From MW101C3 sp943367595 (GTDB taxonomy: Bacteria; Cyanobacteriota; Cyanobacteriia; PCC-6307; Cyanobiaceae), in contig CALRJS020000012.1 of NCBI GenBank assembly GCA_943367595.1, forward strand, positions 29,614-93,613: DNA of 64,000 bases, given 5' to 3'. Each line of letters starts with the position of its first letter. Positions within the stretch are counted from its first letter, which is position 1. The translations under genes were made by a program, and so were the position numbers. Below are positions 1-8,830 of this stretch, in pieces. The notes beneath the pieces were generated by a model. That model did not search any database. It had not been told where the DNA came from and saw nothing but the letters and a program-made list of their open reading frames with translations.

Positions 1-2598
1 CTCACCCTGCAGAAGCACTACGAGGCCGCCCAGATCGGTGTCTTCGGCCGGATGGTGCTGGCGGGTCACATCTACCGGGGCCTCAAGCCGGTGCACTGGA
101 GCCCCAGCTCCCGCACCGCCCTGGCTGAAGCGGAGCTGGAATACCCCGACGGCCACACCTCCCCGAGCGTCTACGTGGCGTTTCCGGTGGTGGAGCTGCC
201 GGCGGGGCTGGGCGCACGCCTCACCGCCATCGGCCTCACCAGCGCGGAGGCGGCCACCACACCGGCGGCCGGTGCCCTGGCCGTGGCGATCTGGACCACC
301 ACCCCCTGGACCCTGCCGGCCAACCTGGCGGTGTCGGTGAACGGGGCGCTCGATTACGCGGTGTGCCGGGTGGAGCCGGGCCGCCATCTGATCGTGGCCA
401 CGGCGCTGGTGGAGAGCCTGCGCGAGAGCCTGGCGCTGCCGCTGGAGCCGCTGCTGTCGCTGAAGGGGGCCGAGCTGGAGGGGGTCGTGTACCGCCATCC
501 CCTGATGGAGCGCAGCAGCCCGGTGGTGATCGGCGGCGATTACATCACCACCGAAGCGGGAACGGGCCTGGTGCACACGGCACCGGGCCATGGCGTCGAC
601 GACTTCAACACCGGCCGCAAGGCGGGCCTGCCCGTGCTCTGCCCGGTGGACGAAGGCGGCACGCTCACCGCCGAAGCGGGCCCGTTCGCCGGCCTCAACG
701 TGCTGAAAGACGCCAACCCGGCGATCATCTCCGCCCTGGAAGGGGCCGGCGCCCTGCTCAAGCAGGAGAGCTACGCGCACCGCTACCCCTACGACTGGCG
801 TACCAAGAAACCGACGATCTTCCGGGCCACCGAGCAGTGGTTCGCCTCGGTGGAGGGCTTCCGAGCCGAGGCGCTCGACGCCATCGCCGCCGTCGACTGG
901 CTGCCGGCCAGTGGCCGCAACCGCATCGAGGCGATGGTGCGCGAACGGGGCGACTGGTGCATCTCGCGCCAGCGCACCTGGGGTGTGCCGATCCCGGTGT
1001 TTTATCACCGCGAAACGGGCGAGGTGCTGCTCGATGCGGCCACGCTCGATCACATCCAGGCGCTGATCGCCGCCCACGGCTCGGATGTGTGGTGGGAGAA
1101 GGAGGAAGCCGAGCTGCTGCCCCCTTCCCATGCCGCCGAGGCGCATCTGTGGCGCAAGGGCACCGACACCATGGACGTCTGGTTCGACTCCGGCTCCTCC
1201 TGGGCAGCGGTGCTGGGCGGCCTGCAGGCCGGCGCAGCCGCTGAGACCCCTGAAGCCAGTGAAGGCGCTGAGATCCCTCAAGCGAGCAAAACCCCTGGTC
1301 AGCCCTCAACCAGCGCAACCGCCGAGGCGTCCCAACAGCCAGCCGCCACACCCCTCAATTACCCCGCCGACCTCTATCTGGAGGGCTCGGATCAGCACCG
1401 CGGCTGGTTCCAGAGCAGCCTGCTCACCTCCGTGGCCGTGAACGGCAGCGCCCCTTACAAGCGGGTGCTCACCCATGGCTTCACCCTCGATGAGAAGGGC
1501 CGCAAGATGAGCAAATCGCTGGGCAATGTGGTGGATCCGGCGGTGCTGGTGGAGGGCGGCAAGAATGAGAAGCAGGAGCCGGCCTACGGCGCCGATGTGC
1601 TGCGGCTGTGGGTGAGCTCGGTGGATTATTCCGCCGATGTGCCGCTGGGTCCGGGGATCGTCAAGCAGCTGGCGGATGTGAGCCGCAAGGTGCGCAACAC
1701 GGCCCGCTATCTGCTCGGCAACCTGCACGACTTCGACCCACGGCCCCGCGCTGAAGGAGGCGACGCCGTGCCGTTGGCGGAGCTTCCCCTGCTCGACCGC
1801 TGGATGCTGCACCGCACCGCTGCGCTGATCGAGGCGGTGAGCACCGATTTCGACAACTTCGCCTTCTATCGCTTCTTCCAGGCGCTGCAGAATTTCTGCG
1901 TGGTCGATCTGTCGAACGTCTACTTCGACATCGCCAAGGACAGGCTGTACGTGAGCGCCGCCGGGTCCTTCCGCCGCCGCAGCTGCCAGACGGTGCTGCA
2001 GCTGGTGGTGGAACGGCTGGCCGGGCTGATCGCCCCGGTGCTCTGCCACATGGCGGAGGACATCTGGCAGAACCTGCCCTACCCCGTGGCCGAAGCGTCG
2101 GTGTTCGAGCGCGGCTGGCCCACCGCCCCGGCCGCGTGGAGCGCGCCGGAGCTGCTGGCACCGATGGAGCGCATCCTGGCCCTGCGGGCCCGGGTGAACC
2201 GGCAGCTGGAGAGCTGCCGCAGTGCCGGTGCCCTGGGCGCCTCTCTGGAGGCGCAGGTGCAGCTGAGCGGCGTTGATGCCGCTCTGGCTGAGGCCCTGGA
2301 GCTGCTGCAGAGCAGCACCCACCCGGAGGTCGACAACCTGGCCGACTGGCTGCTGGTGTCGGCGGTGCAGCTGGAGGGCGCGGCACCGGCGGTGGTGCTG
2401 GCCGAAGACCATGGCGACACTCCCACCAGCGACGACAGCAACGACACCGGTGGCGGCTTCAGGCTGCGGCTCGCCCACGCCGACGGCGAGAAGTGCGAGC
2501 GTTGCTGGCACTACACCACCGATGTGGAGGAGCACACCCTGGCGCCAGGAGTGAGCGGGCGGATCTGCGGGCGCTGCCGCCAGATCCTTGCTGACTGA
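1..2598 (+). CDS. ileS: Isoleucyl-tRNA synthetase (3' part, 5' end outside window)
   Basis: Charges tRNA-Ile with isoleucine in the cytosol. The frame is open from base 1, so the N-terminus, including the HIGH motif, lies upstream; 865 residues are visible. The editing (CP1) region comes first, then the WFDSGSSW and LEGSDQHRGWFQSS motifs and the KMSKSLGNVVDP loop at about bases 1507-1542. The protein ends in the zinc-binding tail typical of bacterial IleRS (CERC...CGRC). An unusual Ala/Glu/Ser/Pro-rich insertion of about 40 residues (bases ~1228-1350) separates two blocks that are normally adjacent in the catalytic core. Identification is secure. Confidence 0.97.
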   Translation, partial: LTLQKHYEAAQIGVFGRMVLAGHIYRGLKPVHWSPSSRTALAEAELEYPDGHTSPSVYVAFPVVELPAGLGARLTAIGLTSAEAATTPAAGALAVAIWTTTPWTLPANLAVSVNGALDYAVCRVEPGRHLIVATALVESLRESLALPLEPLLSLKGAELEGVVYRHPLMERSSPVVIGGDYITTEAGTGLVHTAPGHGVDDFNTGRKAGLPVLCPVDEGGTLTAEAGPFAGLNVLKDANPAIISALEGAGALLKQESYAHRYPYDWRTKKPTIFRATEQWFASVEGFRAEALDAIAAVDWLPASGRNRIEAMVRERGDWCISRQRTWGVPIPVFYHRETGEVLLDAATLDHIQALIAAHGSDVWWEKEEAELLPPSHAAEAHLWRKGTDTMDVWFDSGSSWAAVLGGLQAGAAAETPEASEGAEIPQASKTPGQPSTSATAEASQQPAATPLNYPADLYLEGSDQHRGWFQSSLLTSVAVNGSAPYKRVLTHGFTLDEKGRKMSKSLGNVVDPAVLVEGGKNEKQEPAYGADVLRLWVSSVDYSADVPLGPGIVKQLADVSRKVRNTARYLLGNLHDFDPRPRAEGGDAVPLAELPLLDRWMLHRTAALIEAVSTDFDNFAFYRFFQALQNFCVVDLSNVYFDIAKDRLYVSAAGSFRRRSCQTVLQLVVERLAGLIAPVLCHMAEDIWQNLPYPVAEASVFERGWPTAPAAWSAPELLAPMERILALRARVNRQLESCRSAGALGASLEAQVQLSGVDAALAEALELLQSSTHPEVDNLADWLLVSAVQLEGAAPAVVLAEDHGDTPTSDDSNDTGGGFRLRLAHADGEKCERCWHYTTDVEEHTLAPGVSGRICGRCRQILAD

Positions 2599-2696
2599 CC
2601 ATTCACAGAGGGCGGAATCAGCGGCTCCAGCCGCTAGCTTCACCGGCCGAATGGAGAGTGGCAGCGATGGCGCGTCCCGCCGTGGGGCAAGGGGGC

Positions 2697-3086
2697 ATGA
2701 AGATCGGGGCACTGGCGTCACGTAGCGGCGTGCCGGTCAAGACCCTGCGGTATTACGAAGACCTGGGCCTGCTGCCGGCGATCGGCCGCAGCGAGGGTGG
2801 CTATCGCCTGTTCGATGAACACAGCCTGCGCCGTCTGGAGTTCATCCGGCGGCTGAAAACCCTGGGGCTGACGCTGGAGGAGATCCAGGCCTGCCTCGCT
2901 GTCCACGACGCCGGCGCCCTGCCGTGCGACAGCATCCAGGCCCAGCTCCTGCACCAGATCGAGCGGATCGATCACCAGATCCGCGATCTGCGTCACCTCA
3001 AGACGGAGCTGAAGGAGCTGCTGGCCCGCTGGCAGCGCCATCCTGTCGACGACGGCAGCGAAATCTGCCCGAACCTGCACATCTGA
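2697..3086 (+). CDS. MerR-family transcriptional regulator, probably metal-responsive
   Basis: A 129-residue DNA-binding regulator. The N-terminal winged helix begins MKIGALASRSGV and contains the family hallmark TLRYYEDLGLL. A dimerisation helix follows from about residue 80. Cysteines occur at 66, 77 and 124; Cys77 and the C-terminal Cys124 sit where ZntR/CadR-type members bind metal, so a metal ligand is likely but unproven. I chose the ATG at 2697 because homology starts there; an in-frame extension upstream has no family similarity. Its 3' end overlaps the convergent P-type ATPase by 89 bp, so the ATPase could be its target, but no dyad operator was recognised. Confidence 0.85.
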   Translation: MKIGALASRSGVPVKTLRYYEDLGLLPAIGRSEGGYRLFDEHSLRRLEFIRRLKTLGLTLEEIQACLAVHDAGALPCDSIQAQLLHQIERIDHQIRDLRHLKTELKELLARWQRHPVDDGSEICPNLHI

Positions 3087-5886
3087 GCGGCCTTCGGATC
3101 AGCCCCTTGTGCAGGGTGTCAGCAAGCAGCACCGCCACTGGGGCGATGGCAATCGGGCCGAGGTAGCCCAGCGGGAAGCGGGCCAGATCAAACACAACGG
3201 CGATCGGGGCCACCAGCACCAGGAGGCCCGCCACCACGGGCTCGCTGAAGAAGCCAAGCCACAGCAACGGATTGGGGATGGGCAAGAGCTCCCAGAAGGG
3301 GCGCCGGTCACTGCGGCACGCCAGGAGCGCCCCCATCTGGCCGGCCACGATCGCGCTGAAGGCCACCGTGGCGGCTTGGTGCTGAATCGCCAGCACCTCA
3401 GCGGTGGCGCGGTGGTGGAGCAGGTCGGGCGCCAGCTGCTGCAGGGGGGCCAGGCCCACGTCGTTGTTGCGCCACACCAGCAGGTATCCCGCCAGCGAGG
3501 TCAGACCTTCCACGAGTCCCAGCACCAGATAGGCACGCACCATCAGGGAACGGTTGAGCAGGGGCAGATCACGGGGGCGGGGCGGCTGGCGCATCACCCC
3601 CGCCTCGGGGGCCTCGGAGCCCAGCCCCAGGGCAGGCAGCAGATCGGTGCCGAGATCCACCGCCAGGATCTGCAGCACGGTGAGGGCGGCCGGGATCCGC
3701 AGCACCACCATCGCCAGGAACGGCACCACTTCCGGCACGTTCGAAGCAAGGATGTAGGTGATGAACTTGCCGATGTTCGCCACCACCGAGCGGCCGAAGC
3801 GCACCGCCTCCACGATCGTGGCGAAGTTGTCGTCGAGCAGCACAATGTCGGCCGCCTCGCGGGCCACGTCGGTGCCGGTGATGCCCATGGCCAGGCCCAC
3901 ATCGGCGGCGCGCAGGGCCGGTGCATCGTTGACGCCATCTCCGGTGACGGCCACCACCTCGCCCAGCGCCTGGTAAGCCTGCACGAGCCGCAGCTTCTGC
4001 TCCGGCGCCATGCGGGCGAACACCAGCCGGTGGCGGTACTTGAGCAGCTGCCGCAGGTGCACGTCGCTGATCTGGGCCAGGCTGGCCCCGTCGATCACCC
4101 GCACGGGATCGGCGCCGGACAGTCGCTGCTGACCGTTGCCCTGGTGGCTGTTGCTATTGCGACCATTGGGGGCAGGCGGCTCCAGCAGGCCGATCTGGAG
4201 AGCGATGGCCTGGGCTGTCAGTCCGTAGTCGCCGGTCACCATCGTCACGCGGATGCCGGCGTCGCGGCAACGGCGGATCGCCTCGGGCACTTCGGGGCGG
4301 GGCGGGTCGTACAGGCCCAGCAGGCCCAGCAGGGTCTGGCCCGTTTCCAGCACGTCTCCAGGCGCCGCCTGCAGATCTCCCGCCCCGGCCCGCAGGGCAA
4401 CGGCAATCACCCGGAAGCCCCTGGCGGCCAGGTCGTCGTTGGCGGCCACCACCCGCTGGCGTCGGGTCTCATCGAGAAGTTCGCTACCGGCAGGGGTGAG
4501 CCAGGCGTCGCAGCGCTCGAGCACCTCCAGCGGCGCTCCCTTGGTGATCACCAGGCTGTCGCCGGCGGCCACGGGCAGTGGTGGGTCGGACCAGCTCACC
4601 AGCACCGTCATGCGCCGGCGGTGCGAATCGAAGGGGATCTCGCGCTGGCGAGGGTGAAGGCGCTGCAGCTCCGCCAGATCGAAGCCCGTGGCCTGCGCCG
4701 CCTGCAGCAGTGCCGTCTCGGTGGGATCGCCCACGGCACCACTGGCATCCAGGCGAGCGTTGCTGCAGAGGGCGGCCCCCTCCAGCAACAACTGGTCGAG
4801 CTGCGCGGCGGGAACCGGCAGCCAGGTTTCCTCCACCGCCATGCGGTTGCAGGTGAGGGTGCCGGTCTTGTCGCTGCAGATCACACTCACCGAGCCGAGC
4901 GTTTCCACCGCCGAGAGGCGCCGCACCAGCGCCTTGCGCCGCGCCATCCGCTGCACGTTCAAGGCCAGCGCCAGAGTGACGGTGGGCAGCAGACCCTCGG
5001 GCACGTTGGCCACGATGATCCCGATCGCGAAGACCAGGCTTTCGAGGGGCGTCATCCCCACGAACACCAGGCTCAGGGAGAAAGAGAGCAGGCCCATCGT
5101 GAGCGCGATCGTGCTGATCGTGTGCACGATGCGGGTCACCTGCTGCTCGAGGGTGCTGGCGCTGCGCGGCGTGCCGGCGGTGAGATGGGCCACCTGGCCG
5201 AACTCGGTTTCAGAGCCGGTGGCGTACACGATCGCTTCGCCCCGGCCGGAGGCGATCGTGCTGCCCGCCAGCAACAGGTTGGGCCGCTCGCCGGTGGGCA
5301 GGCGCAGCTCGGCCTGGTGGGCCGGCAGGTCGATCGCCTGGCGGGCCACCGGCACCGATTCACCGGTCAGCACCGAAAGATCGACGCGAAGCTCATGGCT
5401 CACGCTGATCCGGCAGTCGGCCGGCACCCGGTCCCCTTCCTCCAGCAGCAACCGGTCGCCGGCCACCAGCTCCTCGGTGGAGCGGAAGCTCAGCGTGCCG
5501 TCGCGCCACACCTGCACCTGGCGGGGCAAGGCACGGGTGAGGGCGGCCAGGGTGCGCTCCGCCTGGAACTCCTGCCAGAAGGAAAAGAGGCCGTTGATCA
5601 GCACCACCGCCCAGATCGCCCAACCCAGCTGCGGCGTTCCCGCCACGAAGGCCAACACCCCGGCGATCCAGAGCAGCAGGGCCATGAAGTGGACCATCTG
5701 GTCGAGCAAGCGCAGCGCCAGGGACCGGCGCTTCAGGGGCGGCAGCCTGTTGGCCCCGTAACGCTCCAGCCGCTGCTGCGCCTCCGGCTGGCTGAGGCCT
5801 TCTGGAGTGGTGCGCAGCCCCGCATACACCTTCTCCAGCGGCAGGGACCAAATCGGCTGGGAAGCAGAAAGCAGCACCGGCGCCAA
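2998..5886 (-). CDS. P2-type cation-transporting ATPase, Na+/K+-ATPase-like
   Basis: A 962-residue membrane ion pump. An N-terminal cation-ATPase domain is followed by the actuator domain, the phosphorylation motif ICSDKTGTLT, a nucleotide-binding region, the hinge GDGVNDAPAL and C-terminal membrane helices. The run NVPEGLLPTVTLAL before the DKTGT motif and SNVPEVVPFL plus DLGTDLLPALGL after the hinge resemble eukaryotic Na,K/H,K-ATPases (P2C) more than SERCA pumps. The transported ion cannot be fixed from sequence. The start is a TTG at 5886 with no good Shine-Dalgarno sequence, so it is uncertain by several codons. The Arg/Pro/Ala-rich last 30 residues lie antisense to the merR-type gene and may be a recent read-through extension. 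Confidence 0.93.
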   Translation of the reverse strand: MAPVLLSASQPIWSLPLEKVYAGLRTTPEGLSQPEAQQRLERYGANRLPPLKRRSLALRLLDQMVHFMALLLWIAGVLAFVAGTPQLGWAIWAVVLINGLFSFWQEFQAERTLAALTRALPRQVQVWRDGTLSFRSTEELVAGDRLLLEEGDRVPADCRISVSHELRVDLSVLTGESVPVARQAIDLPAHQAELRLPTGERPNLLLAGSTIASGRGEAIVYATGSETEFGQVAHLTAGTPRSASTLEQQVTRIVHTISTIALTMGLLSFSLSLVFVGMTPLESLVFAIGIIVANVPEGLLPTVTLALALNVQRMARRKALVRRLSAVETLGSVSVICSDKTGTLTCNRMAVEETWLPVPAAQLDQLLLEGAALCSNARLDASGAVGDPTETALLQAAQATGFDLAELQRLHPRQREIPFDSHRRRMTVLVSWSDPPLPVAAGDSLVITKGAPLEVLERCDAWLTPAGSELLDETRRQRVVAANDDLAARGFRVIAVALRAGAGDLQAAPGDVLETGQTLLGLLGLYDPPRPEVPEAIRRCRDAGIRVTMVTGDYGLTAQAIALQIGLLEPPAPNGRNSNSHQGNGQQRLSGADPVRVIDGASLAQISDVHLRQLLKYRHRLVFARMAPEQKLRLVQAYQALGEVVAVTGDGVNDAPALRAADVGLAMGITGTDVAREAADIVLLDDNFATIVEAVRFGRSVVANIGKFITYILASNVPEVVPFLAMVVLRIPAALTVLQILAVDLGTDLLPALGLGSEAPEAGVMRQPPRPRDLPLLNRSLMVRAYLVLGLVEGLTSLAGYLLVWRNNDVGLAPLQQLAPDLLHHRATAEVLAIQHQAATVAFSAIVAGQMGALLACRSDRRPFWELLPIPNPLLWLGFFSEPVVAGLLVLVAPIAVVFDLARFPLGYLGPIAIAPVAVLLADTLHKGLIRRPLRCAGSGRFRCRRRQDGAASGPAAPSAPS

Positions 5887-5961
5887 CAGGCTCTGATGCT
5901 TTCAGGATGACCCTCGCCAATTGAATGAGGTGTCAGCCCGCCATCAGCCGTTACTGCCGCT

Positions 5962-6027
5962 CGCAAGCGTCGGGCACGGCGACCGCAAGCGTCGGGCTCG
6001 GCAGCCGCAAGCGCCCGGCACAGCCCG
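5962..6027. repeat. 22-bp tandem repeat, three copies
   Basis: Three contiguous 22-bp units begin at 5962, 5984 and 6006, each opening with CGCAAGCG; the first two differ at only a few positions and the third is more diverged. They lie in the 237-bp gap upstream of the ATPase and downstream of acr3. No gene was recognised in this gap. Confidence 0.8.
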
Positions 6028-6123
6028 AACCAAAAGCCCGGCACGAGCACTCTGCGTGTAACGCTGCAATCCCAAGCTTTCCACACACCGCATCAGATCT
6101 GGGCATGGCTGTGGGGCTGCCAT

Positions 6124-7218
6124 TCAGCCCATGGCCCGAACCTCGAAGCGGCGCCTTAACCACAACGACACATACACAAGTGCCACCAGCACCGGTACCT
6201 CGATCAGCGGGCCGATCACACCGGCCAAGGCCTGGCGGGAGCTGACCCCCCACACGCTGATGCTCACGGCAATGGCCAGCTCGAAGTTATTGCCAGCAGC
6301 GGTGAACGCAAGGGTTGCTGTTTTCGGATAGCTCAGCCCGCTGCGCCGGCCCATGGCAAAAGCCACGCTCCACATGATCGCGAAGTAGAGCAGCAAAGGC
6401 AAAGCCACGCCAGCCACCGCGAGCGGGTCGGAGGTGATCGCCTGGCCCTGCAGGGCGAACATCACCACGATCGTGAACAGCAGGCCGTAGAGCGCGAAGG
6501 GGCTGATGAACGGAATGAACCGCTGCTCATACCAGCGCGGTCCCTTGAGCTGGAGGCCGATGCGGCGGCTGAGATAACCCGCCGCCAGCGGCAGCCCCAG
6601 AAACACCAGCACCGCCTTGGCAATCTCCGCCATCTGAAACGCCACGTCTTGCGTGGCCAGGCCCAACCAGCCGGGCAGGATCTTCAGGTAAAAGCCCCCA
6701 AGCAAGGCATAGGCCAGAACCTGCACGATCGAATTGATCGCCACCAGCAGGGCAGCCGCCTCCCGGTCGCCCCTGGCCAGATCGATCCAGATCAAGACCA
6801 TGGCGATGCAGGGGGCGAGGCCGATCAGGATCAGCCCCGTGCGGAACTCCGGCTGCTTCGGCAAGAACAGCCAGGCGAGCACAAACATCAGTGCTGGCCC
6901 CAGACCCCAGACCAACACCAAGGAGAGCCGCAGCAGCCGGCGATCCCGCGCCGCCTTGCCCAACTCCTCGTAGTGCACCTTCGCCAGCACCGGATACATC
7001 ATCAGGAGCAGCCCCAGGGCAATCGGCAGAGAGGTGTCGCCGATCCTCACGGCATCGAGCCAACCCTGGATGGCAGGAAAGAAGCGGCCCAGCAGCAGGC
7101 CGCCGCCCATCGCCAGCAGGATCCAGAGCGGCAGAAAGCGGTCGAGCAACGACAGCTGGGCCAAGACGGCCTTCTCATCGGCAGCCCGTCTGCTGTGGTC
7201 GCTGAAATCCGGGGCCAT
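6124..7218 (-). CDS. acr3: ACR3-type arsenite efflux permease
   Basis: Exports arsenite, As(III), across the cytoplasmic membrane. The 364-residue protein has about ten hydrophobic segments. It shows the ACR3 hallmarks GLAPCIAMVLIW, which holds the conserved cysteine of the fourth helix, and GPLIEVPVLVALVY near the C-terminus with the conserved glutamate. Length is normal for ACR3. It lies downstream of arsR on the same strand after a 161-bp gap in which I see no gene, so an arsR-acr3 transcription unit is likely. No arsC-type arsenate reductase is adjacent. Confidence 0.95.
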   Translation of the reverse strand: MAPDFSDHSRRAADEKAVLAQLSLLDRFLPLWILLAMGGGLLLGRFFPAIQGWLDAVRIGDTSLPIALGLLLMMYPVLAKVHYEELGKAARDRRLLRLSLVLVWGLGPALMFVLAWLFLPKQPEFRTGLILIGLAPCIAMVLIWIDLARGDREAAALLVAINSIVQVLAYALLGGFYLKILPGWLGLATQDVAFQMAEIAKAVLVFLGLPLAAGYLSRRIGLQLKGPRWYEQRFIPFISPFALYGLLFTIVVMFALQGQAITSDPLAVAGVALPLLLYFAIMWSVAFAMGRRSGLSYPKTATLAFTAAGNNFELAIAVSISVWGVSSRQALAGVIGPLIEVPVLVALVYVSLWLRRRFEVRAMG

Positions 7219-7379
7219 GAACGAAAGGGCGATGGAAGGCTCAACGGAGCTGGCGAGCTGAAACGCCGAAGGACGCTCACGCCATCAAGACTTGGTCGAA
7301 CAACGAGCGGACGGCTTCAGCAGTGGATCAGGCCCTGCCGCGAAGGCCCGTCGATCCATCAGCGCCGCGGGCACAGGAA

Positions 7380-7700
7380 TCAGCAGCAGGGGGGAGCGGG
7401 AGCGGCGCAGCCCGCAGACAGATCCGCCAACCAGTGCTGGAGTGCCACGAGGGCCTCGCTGCGCAGGCGGTAGTAAATCCAGCGGCCCTCCTGGCGGTCG
7501 GCCAGCAGCCCGGCCTCCTTGAGCACCTTGAGGTGAAACGACAGCTTCGATTGCGCCAGGCCCAGATCCGCGGTGAGATCGCAGACGCAACGCTCGCCGT
7601 GGCCCAGGGCCTCGATCACCTGCAGGCGCAGCGGATCAGCAAGAGCCTTGAGCAACTGGCGCGCCTGCTCCGTCGGCAGGCCCGTGGTGGCGACGCTCAC
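7380..7700 (-). CDS. arsR: ArsR/SmtB-family arsenic repressor
   Basis: A 106-residue winged-helix repressor released from DNA by As(III). The metalloid motif ERCVCDL (Cys38, Cys40) lies in the recognition region, followed by the helix SKLSFHLKVLKEAGL. The C-terminus ends in a cysteine cluster (Cys98, Cys105, Cys106) that could add thiol ligands. The GTG start at 7700 is preferred because a GGAGG Shine-Dalgarno sequence sits 9 bases upstream; a longer GTG start at 7757 would run through the operator. A consensus-like operator lies immediately upstream, implying autoregulation. Confidence 0.94.
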   Translation of the reverse strand: MSVATTGLPTEQARQLLKALADPLRLQVIEALGHGERCVCDLTADLGLAQSKLSFHLKVLKEAGLLADRQEGRWIYYRLRSEALVALQHWLADLSAGCAAPAPPCC

Positions 7701-7721
7701 GGGACCATTCCTCCAGAGTTG

Positions 7722-7737
7722 ATCAATTCTAGTTGAT
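7722..7737. promoter_or_regulatory. ArsR-type operator upstream of arsR
   Basis: The inverted repeat ATCAA-N6-TTGAT lies 22 bases upstream of the arsR GTG start. This is the core symmetry known for ArsR/SmtB operators. The same 5-6-5 element recurs at 12577-12592 in front of the GAPDH-arsJ pair. Confidence 0.75.
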
Positions 7738-7873
7738 GCATTTGTGGCCCAGCGCACGGGCGCCGCTCAGCGGCAACGCTCCAGCACTTCCGCCGCACCG
7801 ACAGCTCCGGAGTCATTGTCAGCGCCAGTGAACCAGCCCTCACAGACGGCCTACCAACGAGCTGAACCAGCGA

Positions 7874-8578
7874 TCAGCTCTGAAAGCCCGAATAAGCCGC
7901 TGCCAGCATGGGCTTGCCGCCGCGTTCAACGATGGCGCCATGGGCAACGATCACGCGCTCGAAGTCCCACGCCAGCACCGCATCGATCGAGGCACGCACC
8001 GCACGCCGATTCGATGAAGCGAGGCGCTCGAGGATTGTCGGCTCCAGGCGGTTGAAACCGCCGGCGATACGGGTCGTGAACCGCGTGAGCCAGGGAAAGG
8101 AGGCGTCGAAATTGAACGCGCTGTCGGTGAGGAGCAGGGTCTGGCTGGGAAGGTGGCAGAACGCCATTTCATCGAGAGGCACAGGGCCGCGGGGGCCCAT
8201 CGTGTTCAGTCCCTGCAGCTGGCAAAGAAGCAGATCCGGCCAGGGGGAGGGCGCATCAGCAGTGAGCAGCTGATCGATCAGCAGGTCAGGGCACTTGGCC
8301 TTGAGCGCGGCAGATCCCCACAACCTGGCCTGCGGAAAGCGGCGCTTGAACGCATTGGCATACAGATGGTGAAAGGAATTCGGCGCCACGATGTGGTCGA
8401 TGCGGCCCAGTGCGTTCAGTGCGTCCACGAGCTCCGCCGTGGGCTCGATGGGGGAAAGCACGAGCAGGTTGCCGGTGTCCTGCAGACGAATCACCGTCAT
8501 CCTGGTGCCAATGCTCAGGCCGAAATACGACTGCGCCTGTTCTGCCACCCATACATCCGTAGCCACGAAGCGGAGCAT
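7874..8578 (-). CDS. DUF4336-family protein
   Basis: A 234-residue soluble protein with a metallo-beta-lactamase-like outline. The run APNSFHHLYANAF is characteristic of DUF4336, and LLLTDSAFNF and VIVAHG occupy places where the fold usually carries further ligand residues. The biochemical role of the family is unknown to me. It starts with ATG at 8578 and lies upstream of arsR on the same strand, separated by 173 bases holding the arsR operator. A link to arsenic is therefore positional only. Confidence 0.8.
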   Translation of the reverse strand: MLRFVATDVWVAEQAQSYFGLSIGTRMTVIRLQDTGNLLVLSPIEPTAELVDALNALGRIDHIVAPNSFHHLYANAFKRRFPQARLWGSAALKAKCPDLLIDQLLTADAPSPWPDLLLCQLQGLNTMGPRGPVPLDEMAFCHLPSQTLLLTDSAFNFDASFPWLTRFTTRIAGGFNRLEPTILERLASSNRRAVRASIDAVLAWDFERVIVAHGAIVERGGKPMLAAAYSGFQS

Positions 8579-8830
8579 GATGGGGGTGCTTCAAGTGGCT
8601 GGAGGATAAGGAGAATTGGGGCGAAGGGTTGTTGGCACGCCACGTTCAGAAGAGCTCCTGCTGAGAAATCCGCCACTGAAACCGTTCACTCCACAGCCCA
8701 GACTGAGCATCGCTTCACGTCAACGTGCGCGTCAATACCGCACAATGGCACGCACCACTGGAAGCCCCAGACCTCCAGCCCGCCCCAGTGGAGAACACGG
8801 CGTTGGGGCCGCAATCCACGGGCACCAGGC

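Noticed and set aside
3109..5910. A very long plus-strand open frame (about 930 codons) antisense to the P-type ATPase
   Set aside because: It mirrors the ATPase in high-GC codons, is rich in His/Gln/Gly/Arg without any domain, and the ATPase frame has clear family motifs.
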